Positions 34,133 to 42,550 of a stretch of DNA of 54,197 nt are shown one piece after another. The DNA is from Clostridia bacterium (GTDB taxonomy: Bacteria; Bacillota; Clostridia; UBA1381; UBA9506), in NCBI GenBank assembly GCA_017546245.1, contig JAFYXI010000002.1, positions 1 to 54,197 on the forward strand, read 5' to 3'. Within the stretch, counting starts at the first letter, position 1; each line of letters opens with the position of its first letter. Below the pieces are notes generated by a model. That model worked only from the letters and a program-made list of their open reading frames with translations. It had not been told where the DNA came from and did not search any database. A program made the position numbers and the translations under genes.

Positions 34133-34483
34133 GTGGTTGTTAAAAGAGGAGATATATTTTATGCAGATTTAAGTCCTGTGGTTGGCTCAGAGCAGGGCGG
34201 TGTGCGGCCTGTTTTGGTAGTGCAAAATGACGTGGGCAACAAATTTTCGCCTACGGTTATAATTGCTGCCATAACATCGCAGATAAACAAGGCAAAAATG
34301 CCCACTCATATCGAAATCGGAGCCGAAGATTACGGACTGGCAAAGGATTCTGTTATTTTAACAGAGCAAATCAGAACGATTGATAAAAAAAGGCTGAGAG
34401 AACGAATCGGACGCTTGGATGACGAGCTGATAGAAAGGGTAAACGGTGCAATAGCCGTCAGCTTAGGACTTTTAGAACTGTAA
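34133..34483 (+). CDS. ndoA: MazF/EndoA-type mRNA interferase toxin
   Basis: 116 aa, PemK/MazF fold, very close to EndoA of Firmicutes: [70 protein letters not shown]. The conserved Arg (GVRPV) and Thr (AITS) of the active site are present. It cleaves single-stranded mRNA, in Bacillus at UACAU. It uses a GTG start two bases after the antitoxin stop. The nnr-gerS-(alr)-antitoxin-ndoA order is widespread in Firmicutes, so this is a chromosomal rather than mobile pair. Confidence 0.95.
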   Translation: MVVKRGDIFYADLSPVVGSEQGGVRPVLVVQNDVGNKFSPTVIIAAITSQINKAKMPTHIEIGAEDYGLAKDSVILTEQIRTIDKKRLRERIGRLDDELIERVNGAIAVSLGLLEL

Positions 34484-34601
34484 ATGTGATATGTTATTTG
34501 GTTGGCTTTTTATTTAAAAAGCTTGCGTTTTTGCGCAATAAATATTTTACGACAAAATCTGCCAATGGCAGAGTGTGACAAAAGATAAAGGGGAGTTTAA
34601 A

Positions 34602-35093
34602 ATGAAGAAAAAAATGATTATGTGGCTTGCCGCAGCATTATCGGCGTTATTGGTATGCACTATGGCAGTTTCGGCTTTGCCGGGTGATAACAGCGACCCT
34701 GTTGTTACAAAAAGCTACATAGATAAGGTAGTAGAAGAAATAAAAGCATATGTAGCAGATGCCGTTGGCAGTAAAGTTGATAATGGCGAAAACAATGAAA
34801 AAAATGAGTCTGTTGTATCATCTGAAAGTGCTAAGTACGAGATAGTAAATGTTAAAAAAGGTAAAAAGATAACCTTTGGCGAAAGCACCGAGATAATTCT
34901 GCGTGCAGGTAACGGCACAGTATTTACGACGGAGCAAGGCGGTATTGCAGATGTAACCGGCGGAAACGATTTAACGGCAGGAGCAAGAGTTCCGCTTAAT
35001 CATCTGCTTATTGTTCCGCGAGATGACGGACGTGGTTTTACAACAGAATCGGACGCAGTAATAATGGTAAGAGGAAGTTATAATATTGAATAA
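34602..35093 (+). CDS. Secreted protein of unknown function
   Basis: 163 aa from the ATG at 34602 (AAGGGGAG upstream; an earlier in-frame ATG is rejected). Signal peptide (about 1-26, cleavage near VSA-LP). A coiled-coil-like segment follows (DPVVTKSYIDKVVEEIKAYVADAV), then a C-terminal beta domain with KYEIVNVKKGKKITFGESTEIILRAGNGT, GGIADVTGGNDLTAGARVPLNHLLIVPRDDGRG and ending MVRGSYNIE. I recall this domain from many Firmicutes secreted or S-layer-associated proteins, without an assigned function. Single gene with a terminator. Confidence 0.8.
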   Translation: MKKKMIMWLAAALSALLVCTMAVSALPGDNSDPVVTKSYIDKVVEEIKAYVADAVGSKVDNGENNEKNESVVSSESAKYEIVNVKKGKKITFGESTEIILRAGNGTVFTTEQGGIADVTGGNDLTAGARVPLNHLLIVPRDDGRGFTTESDAVIMVRGSYNIE

Positions 35094-35178
35094 GGGATGT
35101 AAAAAAAGCCCAGAGCATTCAAAGACAAGTATGGCATAAATATAATTTGCAATTAAATTAAAAATTTAAATAATAAGT

Positions 35179-35208
35179 AGAACTTCGCAAAATTGCGAAG
35201 TTCTTTTT
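35179..35208 (+). terminator. Terminator after the secreted protein gene
   Basis: A 12-bp stem (AGAACTTCGCAA/TTGCGAAGTTCT) with loop AA, followed by TTTTT. Confidence 0.85.
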
Positions 35209-35224
35209 TATGTCTTTGAACTAC

Positions 35225-35292
35225 GAACAAACGTCACCTCTCAGCGTACAAAAGTACGCTTTAGGGTAACCCCCTTCGGGTTCCGTTTGTCC
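35225..35292 (-). repeat. GGACAAAC...GTTTGTTC repeat, copy B (68 nt)
   Basis: Read on the minus strand it starts GGACAAACGGAACCCGAAGG, has a GCGTAC...GTACGC hairpin and ends GAGAGGTGACGTTTGTTC, matching copy A at 5911-5964. It carries an extra 14 nt around a GGGTTACCC palindrome. It lies between a terminator and the end of the AraC gene. Confidence 0.7.
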
Positions 35293-35325
35293 ATTCTGTA
35301 TCTTTTTTTCCTATCCCTTATAGAG

Positions 35326-36168
35326 CTATAATTTGGTCGCAGTGCTAATTTTACGATACTCAACAGGCGATTTTCCGTAAAGCTTTTTAAATACATCACC
35401 AAAGTAGTTGCTGCCTGAAAAACCGCAGTTTTCTGCTATTTTGCTTATTGATTGCGAGGTGTCAGCGAGCATCTGAGCTGCCGCTTTTACACGAACCTGA
35501 GTTAAATACTCAACAAAACCAAAGCCTGTCAGCTTTTTAAACTGCCTTGAGAAATAAGAATCGTCCATAAATGCCATTTGTGCGGCATCGTGCAGAGTGA
35601 TGGTTTCAGAAAAATTTTCGCTTACATATTGCGCAACTTTCTGTATTCTGCTCGAGGTTTTTTCTGCCTCGTGAAGCTTATGCGTTCCGTGACGTATTGC
35701 GCAGACGATTATTTCATTTAATTTTCCTGCAACCAAAAGCGGAGTATATGGTTCGTTTAATGCAAGCTCTCGTTGCATTTCGCCAAAAAGTGATTTTATT
35801 TTTTCACTCTGCGCAGAAGAAAACTGCATACATCCGCTTTTAAATACTTTTTCAAAGGCGGCTCTGCCTATTGTTTCGCGTATGTTTTTTATATATTCAT
35901 CAGGAAAATATAAAACATAGCGTTCATATCTTGAAGAATGGTAATTAATTGTGCGGTGCAGCTCGTTCTTTGGTATAATAACAAGCTCGCCCGGTGATAC
36001 ATTATAAATGCTGTGTCCTATAAAATACTGTCTTGAGCCGGACAGTAAAAAATATAATTCGTGATAGTTATGCGAATGAATATGCGGCATATCTTTGGCT
36101 GCTTTTGTTTTGCCGCGCTCTAAATAAATACCGTCATAAAAGTTTTCCACTTTGTGTATGTATTCCAC
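35326..36168 (-). CDS. AraC-family regulator with cupin sensor domain
   Basis: 280 aa from the GTG at 36168 (GGAGG seven bases upstream). An ATG 48 nt earlier lies upstream of the predicted transcription start and is rejected. The N-terminal cupin (PHIHSHNYHELYFLLSGSRQYFIG...SPGELVIIPKNELHR) should bind a sugar. Two C-terminal helix-turn-helix motifs (about 185-280; ITLHDAAQMAFMDDSYFSRQFKKLTG and ISKIAENCGFSGSNYFGDVFKKLYGKSPVEYRK) bind DNA. Divergent from the GH4 gene, whose promoter has a poor -35, so it is the likely activator. Confidence 0.92.
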   Translation of the reverse strand: MEYIHKVENFYDGIYLERGKTKAAKDMPHIHSHNYHELYFLLSGSRQYFIGHSIYNVSPGELVIIPKNELHRTINYHSSRYERYVLYFPDEYIKNIRETIGRAAFEKVFKSGCMQFSSAQSEKIKSLFGEMQRELALNEPYTPLLVAGKLNEIIVCAIRHGTHKLHEAEKTSSRIQKVAQYVSENFSETITLHDAAQMAFMDDSYFSRQFKKLTGFGFVEYLTQVRVKAAAQMLADTSQSISKIAENCGFSGSNYFGDVFKKLYGKSPVEYRKISTATKL

Positions 36169-36187
36169 AAAATCGCCTCCTGTATAT

Positions 36188-36216
36188 ATTCTATCAATCG
36201 CATTTGAAAATGTCAA
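36188..36216 (-). promoter_or_regulatory. AraC gene promoter
   Basis: TTGACA (36211-36216), 17-nt spacer, TAGAAT (36188-36193) on the minus strand; the start falls near 36181, just ahead of the ribosome site. Confidence 0.75.
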
Positions 36217-36257
36217 TATTTCTGTAATATTATTTGATTTTATCCAAAATTTTGGTG

Positions 36258-36287
36258 GAAGATACTGTGTTTTTGTGCTAAGATAAT
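36258..36287 (+). promoter_or_regulatory. Weak GH4 gene promoter
   Basis: A TAAGAT -10-like box with only TGGAAG 17 nt upstream. A weak -35 fits an activator-dependent promoter under the divergent AraC protein. Inferred. Confidence 0.4.
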
Positions 36288-36329
36288 GTCGAAAAGTTCA
36301 TAAGAACAAAAAGAATGGAGGATATTATT

Positions 36330-37700
36330 ATGGCACTTAAGGCAAGTGATTTAAAGATTGCTTATATCGGCGGCGGCTCTCGCGGCTGGGCGTGGGGACT
36401 TATGTCTGACTTGGCTCAGGCTGAAGATATGGGCGGTAAGGTATATTTATATGATATTGATTTCGAGGCAGCTAAAAATAACGAAATCATTGGTAACGGA
36501 ATCGAAAAAGGTGAATGGGAGTATAAAGCAGTAGAAAAAATCGGTGAGGCATTAGAGGGTGCGGATTTTGTAGTTATATCAATTCTTCCCGGAACATTTG
36601 ACGAGATGGAATCTGATGTACATACACCCGAAGAATACGGCATATATCAGTCAGTAGGCGATACAGTGGGACCCGGTGGAATAATCCGTGCACTAAGAAC
36701 TGTTCCTATGATGGAAGAAATTGCGCTTGCGGTTCGTGATTACTGCCCGGATGCATGGGTTATCAACTACACAAATCCTATGAGCCTTTGTGTAGCAGGA
36801 CTTTACAGCGCATTTCCGCAGATTAAGGCTTTCGGCTGCTGTCACGAGGTTTTTGCGGTACAGAACATTTTAAGAAAAGCCTTAAAAGATGTAAGAGGTA
36901 TTGATTCGGACAAACGTGACGATGTAAAAATTGAGGTTACGGGCATCAACCACTTTACCTGGATTACCAAAGCACAGTATAAGGGTATGGACCTTTTCCC
37001 TGTTTATAAAGACTTTGCAGAAAAATACTATGAAACAGGCTACAACTTTAAGCTTGAAGAAAACCATATAAACAACTATTGGAGACATTTAGAGCAGGTT
37101 AAATTTGATTTGTTCTTAAAATACGGATATATTGCAGCTGCAGGTGACAGACATTTAGCAGAGTTCTGCCCGGGCGACTGGTACTTAAAAGACCCCGAAA
37201 CTGTACAGCGTTGGGGATTTGGTTTAACTCCTGTAAGCTGGAGAAAGGATGACCTTAAAAACCGTCTGGCTAAAAGCGCACGCTTAATCAGCGGAGAAGA
37301 AAAGGTTGACCTTGCCCCTACAGGCGAAGAAGGCGTAAAACAGATGAGAGCAATACTTGGTCTTGAGGATTTGATTACTAACGTAAACCTTCCTAACCGT
37401 GGTCAAATTTCGAATCTGCCGCTTGGTGCAGTTGTAGAAACAAACTCAATCTTTACATCAGACTCTGTTACACCTGTTGTAGCAGGAGATTTACCTAAAG
37501 AAATTTATCCGTTAATCAGCCGTGTATGCGGAAATCAGCAGCTTTTAATCGAGGCAATCAAAGAGCGTAACTTAGACAAGGCATTCTTAGCGTTTGTAAA
37601 CGATCCGCTCGTTCGACTGCCGCGTGAAAAAGCTCGTGAACTGTTTGATAAAATGATTAAAAATACTGCACATTATCTTACAATGTATAATGTTAAATAA
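36330..37700 (+). CDS. GH4 family glycosidase, probable alpha-galacturonidase (CHEV type)
   Basis: 456 aa NAD- and metal-dependent glycoside hydrolase. Visible are the Rossmann loop IAYIGGGSRGWAWGL, the NYTNP motif of GH4, and C-H-E-V at residues 171-174 (GCCHEVF). The CHEV signature marks the LplD-type alpha-galacturonidases, which act on galacturonic acid oligomers from pectin; other GH4 branches have different residues there. I start at the ATG at 36330; an ATG 15 nt earlier overlaps the GGAGG site. Control is probably by the divergent AraC protein. No transporter is adjacent. Confidence 0.88.
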   Translation: MALKASDLKIAYIGGGSRGWAWGLMSDLAQAEDMGGKVYLYDIDFEAAKNNEIIGNGIEKGEWEYKAVEKIGEALEGADFVVISILPGTFDEMESDVHTPEEYGIYQSVGDTVGPGGIIRALRTVPMMEEIALAVRDYCPDAWVINYTNPMSLCVAGLYSAFPQIKAFGCCHEVFAVQNILRKALKDVRGIDSDKRDDVKIEVTGINHFTWITKAQYKGMDLFPVYKDFAEKYYETGYNFKLEENHINNYWRHLEQVKFDLFLKYGYIAAAGDRHLAEFCPGDWYLKDPETVQRWGFGLTPVSWRKDDLKNRLAKSARLISGEEKVDLAPTGEEGVKQMRAILGLEDLITNVNLPNRGQISNLPLGAVVETNSIFTSDSVTPVVAGDLPKEIYPLISRVCGNQQLLIEAIKERNLDKAFLAFVNDPLVRLPREKARELFDKMIKNTAHYLTMYNVK

Positions 37701-37723
37701 TAAAAAACATTTTATTATGTTTT

Positions 37724-37749
37724 AAGGGGTGGCATTTGCCACCCCTTTT
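37724..37749. terminator. Terminator between GH4 and glycyl radical enzyme genes
   Basis: Stem AAGGGGTGGCA/TGCCACCCCTT with a 2-nt loop, then TTT. It lies between two convergent genes. Confidence 0.85.
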
Positions 37750-37788
37750 AAGCTATGCAAGGAACGTTAATAATAAAAACTTTTATAT

Positions 37789-39909
37789 TTATATATCGCC
37801 ATGTTCCATACGCTTCATAATTTCTTGTTGTATGTTAAGCGGTAAATTAATAAAATAGTCGCTGTATCCTGCAACACGAACCATAAGAGTTCTGTATTTT
37901 TCAGGATGCCTTTGTGCATCGATAAGGGTATCCTGGTCGATAACATTAAACTGTATTTCAAAATTACCTTTGCGCATAAATTCTTTAACAAAAGCTTTAA
38001 CTTCTTTTATGTTATCTTTCATTAATTTTTTTCCGAATCTGATATTTGTGGCAATGCCCCCAATGCCATAATGCTGAGGAATTTTAGAGACGGAATGCAT
38101 CAGCGCAACAGGTCCGTTTTTATCCATACCCTGTACTGCACCCAGACATTCTGAAAGTGCCTCGCCTTTTTTTCGTCCGTCAGGAGTTGCTGCACATTCT
38201 GCGCCCAGTATGCCGTGGTGCAGATATGAAAAATAGCTTGGATGAAAAGTTGCATTAGGGATACAGTTTCCGAATTTTGCCAATTCTTCCTTTAGAAAAT
38301 TAAAAATATCTTTTGCGTATAAATCAACTTCGTCGTTGTCGTTGCCGAATTTAGGACATTTATTGACAAGATATGCAAGCAGTCTTTCTTCGGCGTCAAA
38401 ATTATTTTTAAGAGCCTCTGCAAGCTCTTTAAGTGTTAAAAGCTTTTCTTCATATACTGCTTTTTTTACGGCTAAAACCGAATCTGCAAAATTTATGAAT
38501 CCCGGAAAGCACGGATAAACAAAATTATATTTTGAACCACCTGATGCGCAATCCTTTCCTTTTGCAAGACAATCATTAACAAAACACGATGCTAAAGGAA
38601 GCGAACCGTATCTTTTAATTTTTAAAAGCAAATCCTGCAGAACTGAAATTTCTGTCTTTAAGATGTCCTTTATTATACTTTTTAAAGCACAGTAAAATTT
38701 ATCAAAGGTGTCAATGCTTTCAATGTCGGCATTAAACAGCTGCTCAAAACTCTTATTTATATTAATATATGGTGATGCAACCCTTATGTTTGAATTGCCG
38801 ATGGGAGTTATTTCTACACAGGTGCTGTGTATGTAATAGTTTGCATCTTCTTTTTCTACACCTGCATCTGTCAGACCTTTTATAATAATATCGTCATTGA
38901 ATATAGAGGGTTTAGTATAGCCCTTACCTATAATATCAAGACATAACTCTAAAAGGTCATCAGGCATAAATTCGTTGTATGCAACTGCAACTGACGGATT
39001 TATTAAACCGGTAGTTTCTATTGCCCGAACAAACATATACGAAAGCTCATTCCATACGGGCTTACCTTCTTTGTTTCTTCCGCCGACCATAAGCGAGGTT
39101 ACGGCGCGTCTTTTAATGCCATAAAAATTGTCAAGACGAAAATACCAGTCTTCAATAAGTGAAAATACCTCTTCGTCTGTTATAATTCCTTTTTCGATGT
39201 CGTTTTTATAATAAGGATACAAATAATTATCAGGCCGTCCCGGCTGAATTGCTTCTTCGATATCAAAAAGCATAACCTGTAAAAGCCAGACAGACTGAAT
39301 AGCCTCTCTGAAGGTTGTGGCAGGATTTGCCGGTACAACCTTTAAGGCATTTGCCATATCATAAAGTTCTTTTTTTCTTAAAGGATTTGTTTCGGATTCG
39401 TAGAGCCGAGTTGCTTCGTCGTAATAGCGCTTTTGAAAACGAAGAGCCGCCTTTAAATCATCAACGCAAGCTTTATAAAAAACTCTTTTTTCTGCACAAT
39501 CGGGATCTTTAAAATCTATTTCTTCCTGATATTTATATATTTCTTCTAAAATTCCGTTTATGCCTTTTTTCAGTAGTTTTTCATAATCTAATGCACGATG
39601 AGTAGTCGCATGCGTTCTTGTTCCGCTTATGCCCATACCGCTGCATTTTTTAATGAGTTCTTCTGCTTCGGCGTCGTCTTTGGGAGTAAAATCCAGTCTT
39701 CCGGCAATGAGGTCATCATCGTCTATAATCGCAGGTGTGCCGTCTAATATTGCCACGTCGACTCCTGAGCGAATCAGCTCGTGGAATCCGCGGTCTTTGC
39801 ATTCAAGATAAGAAGAAAAAAACAGTTTTCTGTTGTCCGGCCACAAATATACTCTTTCTGATTCTAAATTTTTATTTCTGATTCTTGCCTTTCTTTCTTC
39901 AGACAGCAT
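37789..39909 (-). CDS. Glycyl radical enzyme of unassigned type
   Basis: 706 aa, somewhat shorter than classic pyruvate formate-lyase (about 760). The thiyl-radical Cys364 sits in HSTCVEITP with Glu366, the Cys-x-Glu pair of dehydratase-like members. The glycyl radical site is RVAGYSDYF with Gly681, 25 residues from the C-terminus. The region corresponding to the substrate pocket (SGTRTHATTHRALDYEKLL, about 95-113) is unlike the classes I know by heart. A single Cys instead of PFL's Cys-Cys argues against pyruvate formate-lyase; hydratase, dehydratase or lyase activity is possible. It must be anaerobic and is activated by the adjacent radical-SAM protein. Confidence 0.9.
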   Translation of the reverse strand: MLSEERKARIRNKNLESERVYLWPDNRKLFFSSYLECKDRGFHELIRSGVDVAILDGTPAIIDDDDLIAGRLDFTPKDDAEAEELIKKCSGMGISGTRTHATTHRALDYEKLLKKGINGILEEIYKYQEEIDFKDPDCAEKRVFYKACVDDLKAALRFQKRYYDEATRLYESETNPLRKKELYDMANALKVVPANPATTFREAIQSVWLLQVMLFDIEEAIQPGRPDNYLYPYYKNDIEKGIITDEEVFSLIEDWYFRLDNFYGIKRRAVTSLMVGGRNKEGKPVWNELSYMFVRAIETTGLINPSVAVAYNEFMPDDLLELCLDIIGKGYTKPSIFNDDIIIKGLTDAGVEKEDANYYIHSTCVEITPIGNSNIRVASPYININKSFEQLFNADIESIDTFDKFYCALKSIIKDILKTEISVLQDLLLKIKRYGSLPLASCFVNDCLAKGKDCASGGSKYNFVYPCFPGFINFADSVLAVKKAVYEEKLLTLKELAEALKNNFDAEERLLAYLVNKCPKFGNDNDEVDLYAKDIFNFLKEELAKFGNCIPNATFHPSYFSYLHHGILGAECAATPDGRKKGEALSECLGAVQGMDKNGPVALMHSVSKIPQHYGIGGIATNIRFGKKLMKDNIKEVKAFVKEFMRKGNFEIQFNVIDQDTLIDAQRHPEKYRTLMVRVAGYSDYFINLPLNIQQEIMKRMEHGDI

Positions 39910-39917
39910 AAAATCAC

Positions 39918-40778
39918 CTACTTTAATAAATTGTTAAGCTCAGCCATTTTTTCTTTAGACGGCTCTTTGATACCGGTGGCTAAAAATTTGCGTCCCTGAC
40001 TTTTGTACTTACTCTCGCAAATACTGCAAAATGGTAAAAGAGAATATTTTATATTTTTCTCTAACGATTTTACAATATTCCAAATCGCAAGTATATCCTC
40101 GTCGGTATCGTTAAATCCAGGGATTACGGGGGTGCGCACTTCTTTTAGTTTTCCGGTCTTGGCGAGCTTTTTAAGATTTTCTATAATCAACCCATTTTCT
40201 GCTCCGGTTGCTTCCGAGTGTTTTTGGTTATCTGCTGTTTTAAAGTCGCATATAAAATGATCGCAAACGGGCACTAGCTTTTCTATTTTATCCCAAGAAG
40301 CAAAAAGTGCTGTTTCTATCGCCGTATGTATTCCGTATTTATTGCATTTTGACATAATGTCATATAAAAATTCTGTCTGTAAAAGAGGTTCGCCTCCTGA
40401 AAAGGTAACTCCGCCGTTTGATTCTTCGTACAGTTGCTTATCTTTAAGTAATATTTTTATAATTTCATCAGAGGTAACTTCTTTGCCTATCTTTTCGATA
40501 GCCTCGGCAAAGCATACCTCGCTGCATTTGCCGCATACCGTACATTCAGGGGTGAAAAGGGCAGTTTTTTCGTTTTGTGAATTGGGACAGACATTGATAC
40601 ATTCTCCGCAAGAAATGCACTTTTGCGCGTATTTAGCCATGACAGGAGTTTTACTTTGTGTTTCGGGATTATGACACCAAAAACAGCGCAAAGAACAGCC
40701 CTTTAAAAAAACAACAGAACGTATGCCCGGACCGTCGTAAACAGAAAACGGTTGTATTTTGCTTATACAGCCTGTCAT
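39918..40778 (-). CDS. Glycyl radical enzyme activase (radical SAM)
   Basis: 286 aa from the ATG at 40778 (GAGGG five bases upstream; a TTG seven codons earlier is the alternative). Radical-SAM cluster motif CSLRCFWC (C-x3-C-x2-C), then an inserted two-cluster ferredoxin segment (CISCGECINVCPNS and CTVCGKCSEVC, about 50-95) that marks activases of the non-PFL branch. TFSGGEPLLQ and the C-terminal SAM-binding blocks follow. It generates the Gly radical on the enzyme encoded 8 nt downstream. Confidence 0.93.
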   Translation of the reverse strand: MTGCISKIQPFSVYDGPGIRSVVFLKGCSLRCFWCHNPETQSKTPVMAKYAQKCISCGECINVCPNSQNEKTALFTPECTVCGKCSEVCFAEAIEKIGKEVTSDEIIKILLKDKQLYEESNGGVTFSGGEPLLQTEFLYDIMSKCNKYGIHTAIETALFASWDKIEKLVPVCDHFICDFKTADNQKHSEATGAENGLIIENLKKLAKTGKLKEVRTPVIPGFNDTDEDILAIWNIVKSLEKNIKYSLLPFCSICESKYKSQGRKFLATGIKEPSKEKMAELNNLLK

Positions 40779-40899
40779 AGCAACCCTCTTTTCGCACAAA
40801 AAATTATATATAAAATTATAAACATTCTATCTTATATTGTATATTTTAAATTTTATTTTGCTTTACATTTATTTTTAAAATCTTTGCATATTTTACTTT

Positions 40900-40913
40900 T
40901 TGATGCATATCAA
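40900..40913. promoter_or_regulatory. FNR/CRP-type palindrome upstream of the radical enzyme operon
   Basis: TTGAT-GCAT-ATCAA, an exact match to the FNR-family pattern TTGAT-N4-ATCAA, 122 nt ahead of the activase start in a very AT-rich gap. An oxygen- or redox-responsive regulator would suit an oxygen-sensitive enzyme. A chance match is possible. Confidence 0.45.
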
Positions 40914-40933
40914 CAAAAAATGAGTGATGTTTA

Positions 40934-42391
40934 TTACATTAAAGGTGATAATAGTCTGAAAATAGACTCTTTAAACTTAAGCCACAGACTTCGTTTTTTA
41001 AAGCTTTCAAGCTCAAATTCGCTGCAGGATTTTATATCATTTAAAAACATTTCTTCGCACGCTTTTGAAAAATCAGAATCATAAATGAATGCGTTTATTT
41101 CAAAGGCGAGGTTAAACCCACGCAAGTCCATATTTGTCGTGCCCAAAGTGCAGGCTGTGCCGTCGCTTACGAGCATTTTGCTGTGCAAAAATCCGTCGTA
41201 GCGGTAAACCTTTACACCTGATAAAAGCAGCTCTTCTACATACGACAAGGTGGCATAATAAACAAACTTTTTGTCGGGTACGCCGGGAATCATAATACGA
41301 ACATCGACACCTGAATTAACTGCAATTTTTAAACCGTCGATTATTGTATCATCGGGTATAAGGTACGGAGTTTGCACATACAATGTTTTTTCAGCTTTGC
41401 TTATCAGCTTGACAAAGCTGTATTTTATCTGCTGTGACGGACTGTCAGGACCGCTTGATACAATTTGTACAGGTGAATCGCCGCAGAATTTGCGCACCGA
41501 AAAGAACTTTGCAATTGCCTCCTGCTCGTCCATTTTTTCGTCTATTAAATACTGCCAGTCCATTAAAAACTGCAGCTGGAGTGATGAGATTGCACTTCCG
41601 ACAATTTTAAGATGTGTATCTCGCCAGGGCGATTTCGTTTTATCAAGTCCCAAATACTCATCGCCTATATTAATGCCGCCGATGTAGCCGATTTCTCCGT
41701 CTATAACAACAATTTTGCGATGGTTGCGGTAATTTACTCTAAGTATATTTAAAAATCCCTGAGGCAAAAAACGTATTACCTGACCGCCTGCCTCTTTAAG
41801 TCTGTTAAAGGTTTTTGCAGGAGTTTTTAAATTTCCAAAGCTGTCATAAATCAGGCGAACTTCTACGCCCTCTTTGGCTTTTTCGGTCAGCAGGTCAATA
41901 AGCTTATTACCTGTATTATCATTTCTGAAAATGTAATACATAACATTTATTGTCTTTTTTGCGTTCTTTATGTCCTTAAACATTTCATCATATTTTTCCT
42001 GTGCCGATTTTAGCAGAGTGAGCGAATTGTCATCGGTATAAAGACTGTCGCCTGTTTTAATGTTCATTTTAATCATATCTAAATAATTTGCTGATGCGCC
42101 TGAGCAAAAATCCTCGCTGCTATGCTCAATGTTTTCGAGCTGGCTTTGTATTATCTGGCGAAGTGCATCGTCATACAGCTTTTTTTTGCTGAATTTGCGC
42201 TTGATGTTTATATATCTTGCGGTGCTTAAAAATATATATAAAAGCACACCCAAAACTGGCAAAACCGTAAGCGTTAATACCCACGAGATTGTGCTTACGG
42301 GGCGTTTGCGTTCCTTGAAAATAACAAAAATCAAGCTTATAATATGCAAAATGATAAAAAACACAGGAATGTGTTGCCAAATGTCAATCAT
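40934..42391 (-). CDS. cls: Cardiolipin synthase
   Basis: 485 aa phospholipase-D-family enzyme that joins two phosphatidylglycerols into cardiolipin and glycerol. Two N-terminal membrane helices (about 8-26 and 38-55) and two HKD motifs: NHRKIVVIDGEIGYIGGINIGDEY and LHSKMLVSDGTACTLGTTNMDLRG. The family's hallmark SPWRDTHLKI and the C-terminal ending LLSPLM are present. It is a single gene with its own promoter and AAAGGAGC ribosome site. Confidence 0.95.
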   Translation of the reverse strand: MIDIWQHIPVFFIILHIISLIFVIFKERKRPVSTISWVLTLTVLPVLGVLLYIFLSTARYINIKRKFSKKKLYDDALRQIIQSQLENIEHSSEDFCSGASANYLDMIKMNIKTGDSLYTDDNSLTLLKSAQEKYDEMFKDIKNAKKTINVMYYIFRNDNTGNKLIDLLTEKAKEGVEVRLIYDSFGNLKTPAKTFNRLKEAGGQVIRFLPQGFLNILRVNYRNHRKIVVIDGEIGYIGGINIGDEYLGLDKTKSPWRDTHLKIVGSAISSLQLQFLMDWQYLIDEKMDEQEAIAKFFSVRKFCGDSPVQIVSSGPDSPSQQIKYSFVKLISKAEKTLYVQTPYLIPDDTIIDGLKIAVNSGVDVRIMIPGVPDKKFVYYATLSYVEELLLSGVKVYRYDGFLHSKMLVSDGTACTLGTTNMDLRGFNLAFEINAFIYDSDFSKACEEMFLNDIKSCSEFELESFKKRSLWLKFKESIFRLLSPLM

Positions 42392-42424
42392 AGCGAAGCT
42401 CCTTTCGTGGATTTTTGCAGTATT

Positions 42425-42453
42425 ATTTTATCACATAGCTAAATTTTAAACAA
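42425..42453 (-). promoter_or_regulatory. cls promoter
   Basis: TTGTTT (42448-42453), 17-nt spacer, TAAAAT (42425-42430) on the minus strand. Confidence 0.6.
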
Positions 42454-42491
42454 CAAAACTAACAAAAAAGTTACAAATTATATGATTTTAG

Positions 42492-42520
42492 TTTATTTTT
42501 ATTTAATTTTATGCTACAAT
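42492..42520 (+). promoter_or_regulatory. Possible addA promoter
   Basis: TACAAT (42515-42520) with a weak TTTATT (42492-42497), 17-nt spacer, about 30 nt ahead of addA. Confidence 0.5.
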
Positions 42521-42550
42521 TAAATTATAAATTCTAAGGGTGTGAGATGT

